Assembly (NCBI GenBank): GCA_030833305.1
Contig: JAURHL010000100.1
Span: 1-7,150 of the forward strand
Reading direction: 5' to 3'
Source: Acidimicrobiales bacterium
GTDB lineage: Bacteria > Actinomycetota > Acidimicrobiia > Acidimicrobiales > Ilumatobacteraceae
Length of the DNA stretch: 7,150 nucleotides
Below, piece by piece: positions 1-5,535 of this stretch (position 1 is the stretch's first letter; the number at the start of each line of letters is the position of its first letter). Below the pieces are notes generated by a model. It did not search any database. It was not told the origin of the DNA and was given only the letters and a program-made list of their open reading frames with translations. Made by a program: the position numbers and the translations under genes.

Positions 1-110
1 GAGAAAAATAAATCGGCGGTGGCGGCGAGGGCTTCGTCGGGCGTGGCCACGATGGGCGCGGGATCGGGGTAAGATTTGACCGAAGGCGCGGGGCGGGGCG
101 CGGGTCGTGA
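1..110. other. Gene-less left edge, no supported coding region
   Basis: All three forward frames carry stops here (9-11 and 108-110 in one frame, 70-72 in another, 74-76 in the third), so the N-terminal part of the DUF2071 protein that ends at 374 is not encoded in this stretch in any frame. The first 13 bases are AT-rich, in contrast to the rest. On the minus strand an open frame runs off the left edge. It could start at a GTG at 140 or at 50 and reads ...PDPAPIVATPDEALAATADLFF with GC-rich third positions. It could be the start of a leftward gene, but no clear Shine-Dalgarno sequence or recognised domain supports it, so it is not called as a CDS. Confidence 0.4.
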
Positions 111-114
111 AGGG
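90..114 (+). other. Putative G-quadruplex-forming tract
   Basis: Four G-runs (GGGG 90-93, GGGG 95-98, GGG 102-104, GGG 112-114) are separated by loops of 1, 3 and 7 bases, which fits the usual G3+/N1-7 pattern. The tract spans the point where recognisable DUF2071 coding sequence begins. In a genome this GC-rich such patterns also arise by chance, and nothing here shows that it folds or has a role. Confidence 0.35.
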
Positions 115-374
115 CGTGCGGCGATGAGGATCGCGATCACGATCTCGACGACTGGCTCACGGCGCGTTGGGGTCTGGTATCGGCCTCGCGTCGCGGACGT
201 CTGTGGTACGGGCCGGTCGAACACGAGCCGTGGCCGTTGCATCGGGCCGACGTGTTGCATCTCGACGATTCGCTCATTACCGCCGCCGGATTGCCGGCGC
301 CAACGAGTGCGCCGCACGCGATGTACAGCCCGGGCGTGAGCACCACCATCCACTCGCTCGAGCGGTTGCGCTGA
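111..374 (+). pseudogene. C-terminal remnant of a DUF2071 (YqjF-like) protein
   Basis: The frame ending at the TGA at 372-374 reads DDWLTARWGLVSASRRGRLW, then YGPVEHEPWPLHRADVLHLD, then DDSLITAAGLPAP and YSPGV. This is the characteristic C-terminal third of DUF2071 proteins: the LTARW...GRLWY...PVEH.PWPL block, the DDSL..AAGLP block and the final YSPGV motif. Family members are usually around 220-240 residues, but only 87 codons are open here. An in-frame TGA lies at 108-110 and there is no ATG, GTG or TTG near the 5' side, so the roughly 130-150 N-terminal residues are missing. The remaining codons are clean and GC-rich, suggesting a recent truncation, rearrangement or an assembly join rather than long decay. 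The family's biochemical function is not established. The remnant is convergent with moaA, 18 bases apart. Confidence 0.75.
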
Positions 375-379
375 GACGC

Positions 380-394
380 GACCGGGGGCCGGTC
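380..394. terminator. Short perfect hairpin between convergent genes
   Basis: GACCGG (380-385), a GGG loop, then CCGGTC (389-394) form a perfect 6-bp GC-rich stem. It lies between the stop of the DUF2071 remnant (374) and the end of moaA, and overlaps the moaA stop codon (395-393). Its position suits a bidirectional terminator, but neither side has a T-run, so it would not be a classical intrinsic terminator. Confidence 0.35.
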
Positions 395-1463
395 AGCCGC
401 CGATCTGCGACATGGTGCGCTTGGGTCGCACGAAGTTCACCTGATTTATCTGGTGACCCGCCCACTTGGTCCCCACGGCGCGCTCGATCACCTCGGCCAC
501 GGCGTCGTCCAGCTCACGTCCCGGCAAACCCGAACGCAACACCGACCGCAGATCGAACTCGGTGGTGGCGAACAAACAGGTACGGAACTGTCCGTCGGCC
601 GTCACCCGCACCCGGTCGCAATCGCCGCAGAACGGCTTGGTCACACTCGGGATCACGCCCACCGTGCCCGCACCGTCGAGGTAGCGCCAACGGTCGGCCG
701 GCGCGGCGCCACGAGCCGGAACGGACTCGAGCGGATGCACCGCCGCGATGCGCTCGACGATCTCGTCCTGGCTGACCACCTTGTCGTTCACCCAGTGTCC
801 CTCGGCGTCGAGGGGCATGAACTCGATGAAACGGACCTCGACGCCCTTGGCGCGCCCGAAGTTCGCCAGGTCGAGGATCTCGTCGTCGTTCACACCGCGC
901 TCGACGACCGCGTTGATCTTGACGCTGCTGAAACCGGCGGCGATGGCGGCATCGATGCCCTCCAACACGCGCACCAACTCGTCGCGTCGGGTCATCGCCT
1001 CGAACTTCGTGCGATCGAGCGTGTCGAGGCTGATGTTCACCCGACCCAGACCCGCGGCCTTCAACTCGTCCACGCAGTTCGTGAGCGTCGCACCGTTGGT
1101 GGTGAGGGCCAGGTCGATGGGTCGACCCGCGAGCGGTGACGCGGAATCGGCCGGCACGGTGAGCGCCGCCAACTTGGCCACCAACACCGGCAGGTGCGCG
1201 CGCACCGTGGGCTCACCGCCGGTGAGACGGATGCCGTCGACGCCGTAACGCTGGACGCACAGACGCGCCACGTGTTCCAGTTCCTCGAAACTGAGCACCT
1301 CGGACTTGGGCAACCACTGCATCCCCTCGGCGGGCATGCAGTAGGTGCAACGGAAGTTGCAACGGTCCGTCACCGAGATGCGCAGGTCGCGGATGGTGCG
1401 ACCGAACGGATCGACGAGATCGCGGACCCCCGCGTCGTCATGCGTGCCCCGAACCTCGCCCAT
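393..1463 (-). CDS. moaA: GTP 3',8-cyclase MoaA (molybdenum cofactor biosynthesis)
   Basis: This radical SAM enzyme, with MoaC, converts GTP to cyclic pyranopterin monophosphate, the first step of molybdenum cofactor synthesis in the cytoplasm. The 356-residue product has the usual family length. The N-terminal [4Fe-4S]/SAM cysteines are seen as CNFRCTYC (C35, C39, C42), followed by TGGEPTVR (81-88), LTTNG (120-124) and the NISLDTLD strand (143-150). The second cluster, which binds the GTP side, is CGDC (C279, C282) plus C296, with the RVRV segment between. The product ends in SQIGG, keeping the C-terminal double glycine required for MoaA activity. A stretch of about 13 residues near 102-115 looks like a small loop insertion before the LTTNG strand. 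The ATG at 1463 lies only 4 bases after the moeA stop with no obvious Shine-Dalgarno, suggesting co-transcription and translational coupling. No moaC, moaE or moaD is in the window. Confidence 0.97.
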   Translation of the reverse strand: MGEVRGTHDDAGVRDLVDPFGRTIRDLRISVTDRCNFRCTYCMPAEGMQWLPKSEVLSFEELEHVARLCVQRYGVDGIRLTGGEPTVRAHLPVLVAKLAALTVPADSASPLAGRPIDLALTTNGATLTNCVDELKAAGLGRVNISLDTLDRTKFEAMTRRDELVRVLEGIDAAIAAGFSSVKINAVVERGVNDDEILDLANFGRAKGVEVRFIEFMPLDAEGHWVNDKVVSQDEIVERIAAVHPLESVPARGAAPADRWRYLDGAGTVGVIPSVTKPFCGDCDRVRVTADGQFRTCLFATTEFDLRSVLRSGLPGRELDDAVAEVIERAVGTKWAGHQINQVNFVRPKRTMSQIGG

Positions 1464-1467
1464 GGGT

Positions 1468-2754
1468 TCAGGTTACGAGCAGGATGACCGGCACCTCGCC
1501 CCCGGCCGGCACTCCGTCACCGTCGGGGACCACGGCGATGGCGTTCGCCAACGCGGTGGCGGCCAGTTGGTGGCTGGCCTGCGCTCGCACCGATTCCACG
1601 TGCACCCGACCGTCGGCGGCGAAACGCGCCACCACCCGTTGGTAGTGCACCTTGCCGTCACGGCCACGCTTCAAGGGCTGGTCGGCGACCGCGGTCACCA
1701 CCGGACGGTCCCACGCGGAATCCGGGTGTCCGGCCATGCGACGCAACGCGGGGCGCGCCAACAACTCGAAACTGACGAGCGAACTGACCGGGTTGCCCGG
1801 CAGACCGAACACCGGCACCGCGACACCGTGGTCGTTCGTGAGCAACCCGAACGCGAACGGCTTGGCCGGCTTGATGGCGATCTGCATCCACCGCATGTCG
1901 GCGATGCGCGACAGCACGGCTTTCACCACGTCGTAGTCGCCCATGCTCACGCCACCGCTGGTGACGATGGCGTCGCAGTCGTTCGCGGCGCGACGCAACA
2001 CGGCCTCGAGAACCGCCTCGTCGTCGCGCACGATGCCGTGGTCGACGGCATCCGCACCGCATTGGTCCACCAGACCGACCAGCATCGACCGGTTGCTCTC
2101 GCGGATCTGACCGGGGGCCAACGGCGAACCGTCGTCGATCAACTCGTCACCGGTGGACAACACCGCCACCCGCGGACGCCGACGGATCATCGCGTCGCGG
2201 GCGTTGATGCTGGCCAGCACCGCGGCCACGGCCGGCGTGATGGCGGTGCCGGCCGCGAAGACCGTCTCGCCCCGACGGACATCGTCGCCCGCATCGCGCA
2301 CACCATCACCGGGTTTGACGGCCTTCAGAACACGCACCGACTGTGAGCCGTCGAGAATGGACTTGTTCCCGACGAACACCGTGTCCTCGACCATCACCAC
2401 CGCGTCGGCGCCCACCGGCATCGGTGCCCCGGTCATGATGCGGACCGCGCGACCATTCTCGACGTCGACATTGGCGGCGGCACCGGCGGCGATCTCGCCC
2501 GTGACCCGCAGCTCTGTCGAGGTTTGCGGCGATGCACCGACCACGTCGGCCGCCCGCACCGCGTAACCGTCGACCGCCGAATTGGCGAAAGGGGGCACGT
2601 CCTCCGCGGACACCACGTCGGCGGCCAACACGGCACCCATCACCGACGCGGGGAACCGACCCGGCAAGTTGCGCGCGGCCACGGCGTCGGGTGCCGAACA
2701 ACGTTGGAGCACGTGCTCGCGAGCCTCGTCGATGGGGATCAATCCGCCCGCCAT
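1468..2754 (-). CDS. moeA: Molybdopterin molybdotransferase MoeA (Glp)
   Basis: MoeA inserts molybdate into adenylylated molybdopterin, the last common step of molybdenum cofactor synthesis. From the ATG at 2754 the product is 428 residues, slightly longer than the usual 400-410. The domain II/I motif VPPFANSAVDGYAVR (53-67) and RIMTGAPMPVGADAVV (105-120) are present. The MogA-like domain III follows, with LSTGDEL (199-205), TSGGVSMGDYD (265-275), KPAKPF (295-300) and GLPGNPVSSLVSFE (317-330). A C-terminal beta domain IV runs from about 345. An in-frame GTG at 2784 would add ten residues (MCHRGGTVVV) that do not look like family sequence, so the ATG is preferred; its only SD-like run (GGGGCGG, about 2774-2768) is rather far upstream. 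The gene is first in a two-gene unit with moaA and divergent from the glycolipid-binding gene. Confidence 0.96.
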   Translation of the reverse strand: MAGGLIPIDEAREHVLQRCSAPDAVAARNLPGRFPASVMGAVLAADVVSAEDVPPFANSAVDGYAVRAADVVGASPQTSTELRVTGEIAAGAAANVDVENGRAVRIMTGAPMPVGADAVVMVEDTVFVGNKSILDGSQSVRVLKAVKPGDGVRDAGDDVRRGETVFAAGTAITPAVAAVLASINARDAMIRRRPRVAVLSTGDELIDDGSPLAPGQIRESNRSMLVGLVDQCGADAVDHGIVRDDEAVLEAVLRRAANDCDAIVTSGGVSMGDYDVVKAVLSRIADMRWMQIAIKPAKPFAFGLLTNDHGVAVPVFGLPGNPVSSLVSFELLARPALRRMAGHPDSAWDRPVVTAVADQPLKRGRDGKVHYQRVVARFAADGRVHVESVRAQASHQLAATALANAIAVVPDGDGVPAGGEVPVILLVT

Positions 2755-2791
2755 GACGACGACGGTACCGCCCCGATGGCACACTCGTGGA

Positions 2792-3376
2792 GTGGAACAC
2801 CCTTCCTACGCTCCGCTTCCCCAATCCGGGTTCACGGCTCGCTGGGCGGGACGGGTGGGGGAACTCGACGCCTTCGAGGAGCTGACGTTGTCGTTCGAAA
2901 ACGAGGCCTGGACCGCCGATGGTCGAGTGACGGTTCCCTCCACCAGTTACGGCGACGTGCAGTACGTGATGCGCTTCTCCGCCACCTGGCATCTGCAACA
3001 AATGCTCCTCTTCCGTGACCTCGACGAGCCCGACCTCTGGCTGGCCAACGACGGCCGTGGGAAGTGGGGCGAGGTCAACGGGTCCGAACGTCGGGATCTG
3101 GGGGGTTGCGTCGACATCGACGTGCGATGCAGTCCGTTCACGCGGACGATGGCGATTCGGCGATTGGGGTCGCGGATCGGCGCTTCGGTGGACGTGCATT
3201 CCGTGGTGATCGACCCCGAGACCCTCGACATCACGCGAGCGCGACTGAATTACACGCGTCTCGGAGAGCGACTGTGGGCCGTGCACCGTGACGATGATTT
3301 GCCGGTGCACGAGTTCGCGGTGGACGAGTACGGGTTGCCCCTCGACATCGACGGTCACTTCACCCGTATGGCCTGA
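2792..3376 (+). CDS. Putative glycolipid-binding domain protein (DUF1089-type)
   Basis: The 194-residue product matches the layout of the putative glycolipid-binding family (PF06475, formerly DUF1089). It has an N-terminal W-containing strand (TARWAG, 15-20), then AWTADGRVTV (39-48) and LWLANDGRGKW (82-92). The most diagnostic block is LGGCVDIDVRCSPFTRTMAI (103-122) followed by RRLG, then the LNYTRL strand (152-157) and the terminal VDEYGLPLDIDGHF (177-190). There is no signal peptide or membrane segment, so a soluble cytoplasmic beta-rich protein is likely. The family name comes from structural inference; no reaction is established. Two starts are possible: GTG at 2792 (chosen, family-like length; GGAG at 2789-2792 is too close to be a normal RBS) or ATG at 2753, giving 207 residues and overlapping the moeA start. 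The gene is convergent with galU, 23 bases apart, with no clear terminator between. Confidence 0.82.
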   Translation: MEHPSYAPLPQSGFTARWAGRVGELDAFEELTLSFENEAWTADGRVTVPSTSYGDVQYVMRFSATWHLQQMLLFRDLDEPDLWLANDGRGKWGEVNGSERRDLGGCVDIDVRCSPFTRTMAIRRLGSRIGASVDVHSVVIDPETLDITRARLNYTRLGERLWAVHRDDDLPVHEFAVDEYGLPLDIDGHFTRMA

Positions 3377-3399
3377 CTGGGCGGGAACGTCGAGGCAAC

Positions 3400-4281
3400 T
3401 CAGTCGCGGGCGTCAGTGCGAGCGGACAGCCAGCGACGAAAGGCCACGCCGTGTTCGGGATGATCCACCGCCGCGTCCACCACCGCCTGTAGCCACCCCA
3501 ACGGATTTCCGATGTCGATTCGGCCGACGTCGGAGATGACTCCCCAGAGCGGTTCCCGTGTTGCTTGCGCGGCCAACGCATCGGTCAGTTGCAGTTCGCC
3601 GGTGGAGCCGGGGGTCAAGGCGTCGAGGTCGTCGAATATGTCGGGAGTCAACGCGTAACGGCCGATGATGGCGAGGTCGCTGGGTGCGTCGTCGACGGAG
3701 GGCTTCTCCACCACGCCCACGAACGGAAGAGCGGCGAGTCCGCCGACGGTTCGCTCGTCGCCGACCGGCGACACGATTCCGTAGCGCGACAACTCCGCGC
3801 GCGGCATGCGCTTCAACGCCACGGCGCCGATGTTCGTGTCGGCGACCACACGTGCCAACCCGGCCAGCAAGGACGAGTCCGACATCAACTCGTCCGGCAA
3901 CATCACGAAGAAAGGTTGTTCGCCCACCGCGGCACGGGCACATCCGATGGCGTGTCCGAGTCCCAACGGGCGATCCTGATAGGCGAACGACACGCGTATG
4001 TCGCTTCCGTATCGACGCAGCTGGTCGGCCACCGATCCACGCCCCTGGCGCTCGAGGGACTGCTCCACCGACGTGTCGGAGGCGAAGTACTGCTCGATGG
4101 CCGGTTTGGATCTGCTGGTCACGATCACCAGATGATCGACCCCCGCGCCAACCGCCTCGTCGACGATCAACTGGAGTGCGGGTTTCTCGACGATGGGCAG
4201 CAGTTCTTTGGGCACCGCCTTGGTGGCCGGCAACATGCGCGTGCCCATGCCGGCGGCCGGAATGACGGCGGTGGTGATCAC
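3400..4281 (-). CDS. galU: UTP-glucose-1-phosphate uridylyltransferase GalU
   Basis: GalU makes UDP-glucose from UTP and glucose 1-phosphate, feeding cell-envelope polysaccharides, glycolipids and storage sugars. The 293-residue product has normal length. The nucleotide-binding signature is at the N-terminus: AVIPAAGMGTRMLPATKAVP (5-24), then KELLPIVEKPALQ. Further GalU motifs are DRPLGLGHAIGCA (103-115), the metal-binding LPDEL (128-132), VGVVEKP (188-194), IGRYALTPDIF (206-216), GELQLTDA (228-235) and the C-terminal IDIGNPLGWLQA (255-266). The last is the counterpart of the family's D.G...G...A segment. The GTG start at 4281 is supported by the family N-terminus and by GGGG at 4292-4289, seven bases upstream. 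A 15-codon open frame ends in overlap with this start. The gene is divergent from the FmdB-family gene; linkage of galU to moeA and fmdB is familiar in actinobacteria. Confidence 0.95.
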   Translation of the reverse strand: MITTAVIPAAGMGTRMLPATKAVPKELLPIVEKPALQLIVDEAVGAGVDHLVIVTSRSKPAIEQYFASDTSVEQSLERQGRGSVADQLRRYGSDIRVSFAYQDRPLGLGHAIGCARAAVGEQPFFVMLPDELMSDSSLLAGLARVVADTNIGAVALKRMPRAELSRYGIVSPVGDERTVGGLAALPFVGVVEKPSVDDAPSDLAIIGRYALTPDIFDDLDALTPGSTGELQLTDALAAQATREPLWGVISDVGRIDIGNPLGWLQAVVDAAVDHPEHGVAFRRWLSARTDARD

Positions 4282-4325
4282 GCTCGTGCCCCGACCGTGC
4301 CGGGCGTCGGTGCGGTGTTCGCCAT
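4278..4325 (-). CDS. Possible 15-codon leader ORF upstream of galU
   Basis: An ATG at 4325 opens a frame encoding MANTAPTPGTVGARA, and its TGA (4280-4278) overlaps the galU GTG start (4281-4279) as GTGA. The 4-base overlap is the geometry of translational coupling, so the ORF could carry ribosomes to galU, whose own SD (GGGG at 4292-4289) lies inside it. No family is recognisable and the peptide has no attenuator-like codon run. A GGAGG sits about 20 bases upstream, too far for a standard RBS. It may be fortuitous. Confidence 0.25.
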   Translation of the reverse strand: MANTAPTPGTVGARA

Positions 4326-4335
4326 GGCCCGACTC

Positions 4336-4341
4336 TAGACT
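4336..4341 (+). promoter_or_regulatory. Possible -10 element for the FmdB-family gene
   Basis: TAGACT fits the TANNNT consensus of actinobacterial housekeeping promoters. It lies 22 bases before the ATG at 4364, leaving room for a short leader containing the GGAGAG ribosome site. No convincing -35 hexamer is visible at the expected distance (around 4313-4319), so this rests on one short motif. Confidence 0.3.
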
Positions 4342-4350
4342 TCTGCCTCC

Positions 4351-4356
4351 GGAGAG
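4351..4356 (+). promoter_or_regulatory. Shine-Dalgarno site fixing the FmdB-family start
   Basis: GGAGAG lies seven bases before the ATG at 4364. It decides the start: the same frame is open upstream to about 4193, but that part lies antisense to galU and has no family similarity, while the family consensus MPTY begins exactly at 4364. Confidence 0.65.
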
Positions 4357-4363
4357 ACCCCCT

Positions 4364-4702
4364 ATGCCTACCTACGTGTACAAGTTCATCGACACCGGCG
4401 AGACCATCGAGGTGCACCAGGCCTTCACCGACGATGCCCTCACCGAGTATCCGCACCCGTCCGATGGCGCCCTGCGCCCCGTGAAGAAAGTGTTCCAGCC
4501 CGTGGGCGTCACCTTCAAGGGCGGCGGCTTCTACAAGACCGATTCCAAGGGTTCGGGCTCGTCGTCGTCCAGCGGGGCGGCATCCGGCAGCGCATCTGCC
4601 GCGCCCTCGTCAGAATCGTCCGGAAGTTCATCGTCGGACTCGTCCTCGAGCACGACGCCCGCCTCCACCGCCAGCGCCGCGGCGCCGTCAACGCCAGCCT
4701 GA
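4364..4702 (+). CDS. FmdB-family protein lacking the zinc-ribbon cysteines, Ser-rich tail
   Basis: The 112-residue product begins MPTYVYKFIDTGETIEVHQ, matching the FmdB-family start (MPTYxYxC..C...FE). It continues with FTDDALTEYPHP (21-32) and KKVFQPVGVTFKGGGFYKTD (41-60), the conserved FmdB block. Residues 61-112 form a low-complexity Ser/Ala/Gly/Thr tail, probably disordered. The usual two cysteine pairs are absent: residues 8-13 (FIDTGE) replace the first CxxC region and 28-34 (EYPHPSD) the second, and the protein has no cysteine. The Mycobacterium tuberculosis homologue Rv0991c (Ruc), also serine-rich and near galU and moeA1, is reported to be a redox-regulated, zinc-binding chaperone. 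A chaperone-like role here is inference and would have to be redox-independent. The start is set by the RBS at 4351-4356. The gene is divergent from galU, and its last 15 bases overlap the end of uppP. Confidence 0.85.
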   Translation: MPTYVYKFIDTGETIEVHQAFTDDALTEYPHPSDGALRPVKKVFQPVGVTFKGGGFYKTDSKGSGSSSSSGAASGSASAAPSSESSGSSSSDSSSSTTPASTASAAAPSTPA

Positions 4703-5518
4703 AGCCAGCACCAGCAGCACGCCGACGCCGGCGAGAATTCGGTACGCGACGAAGCCGTCGAAGGTCTTCGTGCGAATCAGGCGCATCAATCCCCACACGG
4801 CCAACCAGCCGGAGATCCCCGCGGTGATCACTCCGACGATCATCGGCAGCAAGAGGCCGTCAGGAATTCCGTCGGAGATGAGGCCGCCCACCTTCACGAT
4901 CACGGCACCGGCCGTGACGGGAATGCTGAGCAGGAAAGAAAACCGTGCGGCCGCGTCGCGACTGAAGCCGCGCGCACGAGCCGCCGACATGCTGATGCCC
5001 GAACGCGAGGTGCCCGGGTTGAGCGCGAGCACCTGGGCAGCACCGATGACGGCCGCGTCGCGCAGACCGATCTGGTCGACGTTTTTCTCGCCACGACGGC
5101 GGTCGGCCCAGGCCAACACCAACCCGAAGCCGATCAACGAAACCGCAATGATCCACGGCTTGCCCAACTGTTCGTCGATCCACGTCTCCAGAACCACACC
5201 AACGGCGGCGGCCGGGATGCTGGCCACCACGAGCAACCACGCCATGCGTCCGTGTTCCGTGGAGGGACGGTCACGATGCACGATCGACCGAATGCCATCG
5301 CGCACGTACAACGCCACGTCGCGTCGGTAGTAGCCGACCACGGCGACAAGAGTTCCGATGTGAAGAGCCACGTCGAAGGCTTTCTTCACCGACACGTCGT
5401 CGAGATCTTTCCAATCGAACAGCCAAGGCACCAAGAGCAAGTGACCACTGGATGAGATGGGCAGGAACTCCGACAAACCCTGGATCAAGCCGAGGACGAT
5501 GGCGTGCAGGATCGGCAT
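4688..5518 (-). CDS. uppP: Undecaprenyl-diphosphatase UppP (BacA family)
   Basis: This integral membrane enzyme dephosphorylates undecaprenyl pyrophosphate to the monophosphate lipid carrier used for peptidoglycan and other envelope glycans; the family is linked to bacitracin resistance. The 276-residue product has typical length and several hydrophobic helices (for example about 50-64, 94-112, 122-138, 195-212, 223-246 and 258-273). The N-terminal signature GLIQGLSEFLPISSSGHLLL (10-29) holds the (E/Q)xxxE pair Q13/E17 and H26. The second signature NPGTSRSGISM (167-177) holds R172, matching the catalytic arginine loop, followed by the FSFLLSIP segment (193-200). The ATG at 5518 lies 17 bases after the pmbA stop with only a weak SD, so it is probably co-transcribed with tldD-pmbA. 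Its 3' end overlaps the convergent FmdB-family gene (4688-4702). Confidence 0.96.
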   Translation of the reverse strand: MPILHAIVLGLIQGLSEFLPISSSGHLLLVPWLFDWKDLDDVSVKKAFDVALHIGTLVAVVGYYRRDVALYVRDGIRSIVHRDRPSTEHGRMAWLLVVASIPAAAVGVVLETWIDEQLGKPWIIAVSLIGFGLVLAWADRRRGEKNVDQIGLRDAAVIGAAQVLALNPGTSRSGISMSAARARGFSRDAAARFSFLLSIPVTAGAVIVKVGGLISDGIPDGLLLPMIVGVITAGISGWLAVWGLMRLIRTKTFDGFVAYRILAGVGVLLVLASGWR

Positions 5519-5535
5519 GTGATGCGTTCAGTCCC

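Noticed and set aside
1345..2346. Long forward open frame of 333 codons antisense to moaA and moeA
   Set aside because: It lies entirely opposite two certain genes; the product is His/Arg/Thr-rich with no recognisable domain, and such frames are expected antisense to GC-rich coding sequence.
2306..3358. Minus-strand open frame of 350 codons crossing from the glycolipid-binding gene into moeA
   Set aside because: It is antisense to one gene and out of frame with the other; the second half is an arginine-rich low-complexity shadow of moeA.
3377..3399. Intergenic space between the glycolipid-binding gene and galU as a terminator
   Set aside because: I see no stem-loop or T-run in these 23 bases.
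4335..4340. TCTAGA palindrome between galU and the FmdB-family gene as an operator
   Set aside because: Six bases are too short to support an operator call; the site overlaps the possible -10 element and no second half-site is visible.
3413..4456. Minus-strand open frame of 347 codons overlapping galU
   Set aside because: It is a frame-shifted reading of galU plus antisense FmdB sequence, strongly Arg/His-rich and without any GalU motif.
4560..4690. Serine-codon-rich repeat-like DNA (TCG/TCC runs)
   Set aside because: It looks repetitive but is explained by the Ser/Ala tail of the FmdB-family protein, with no exact repeat unit; not a CRISPR or satellite.
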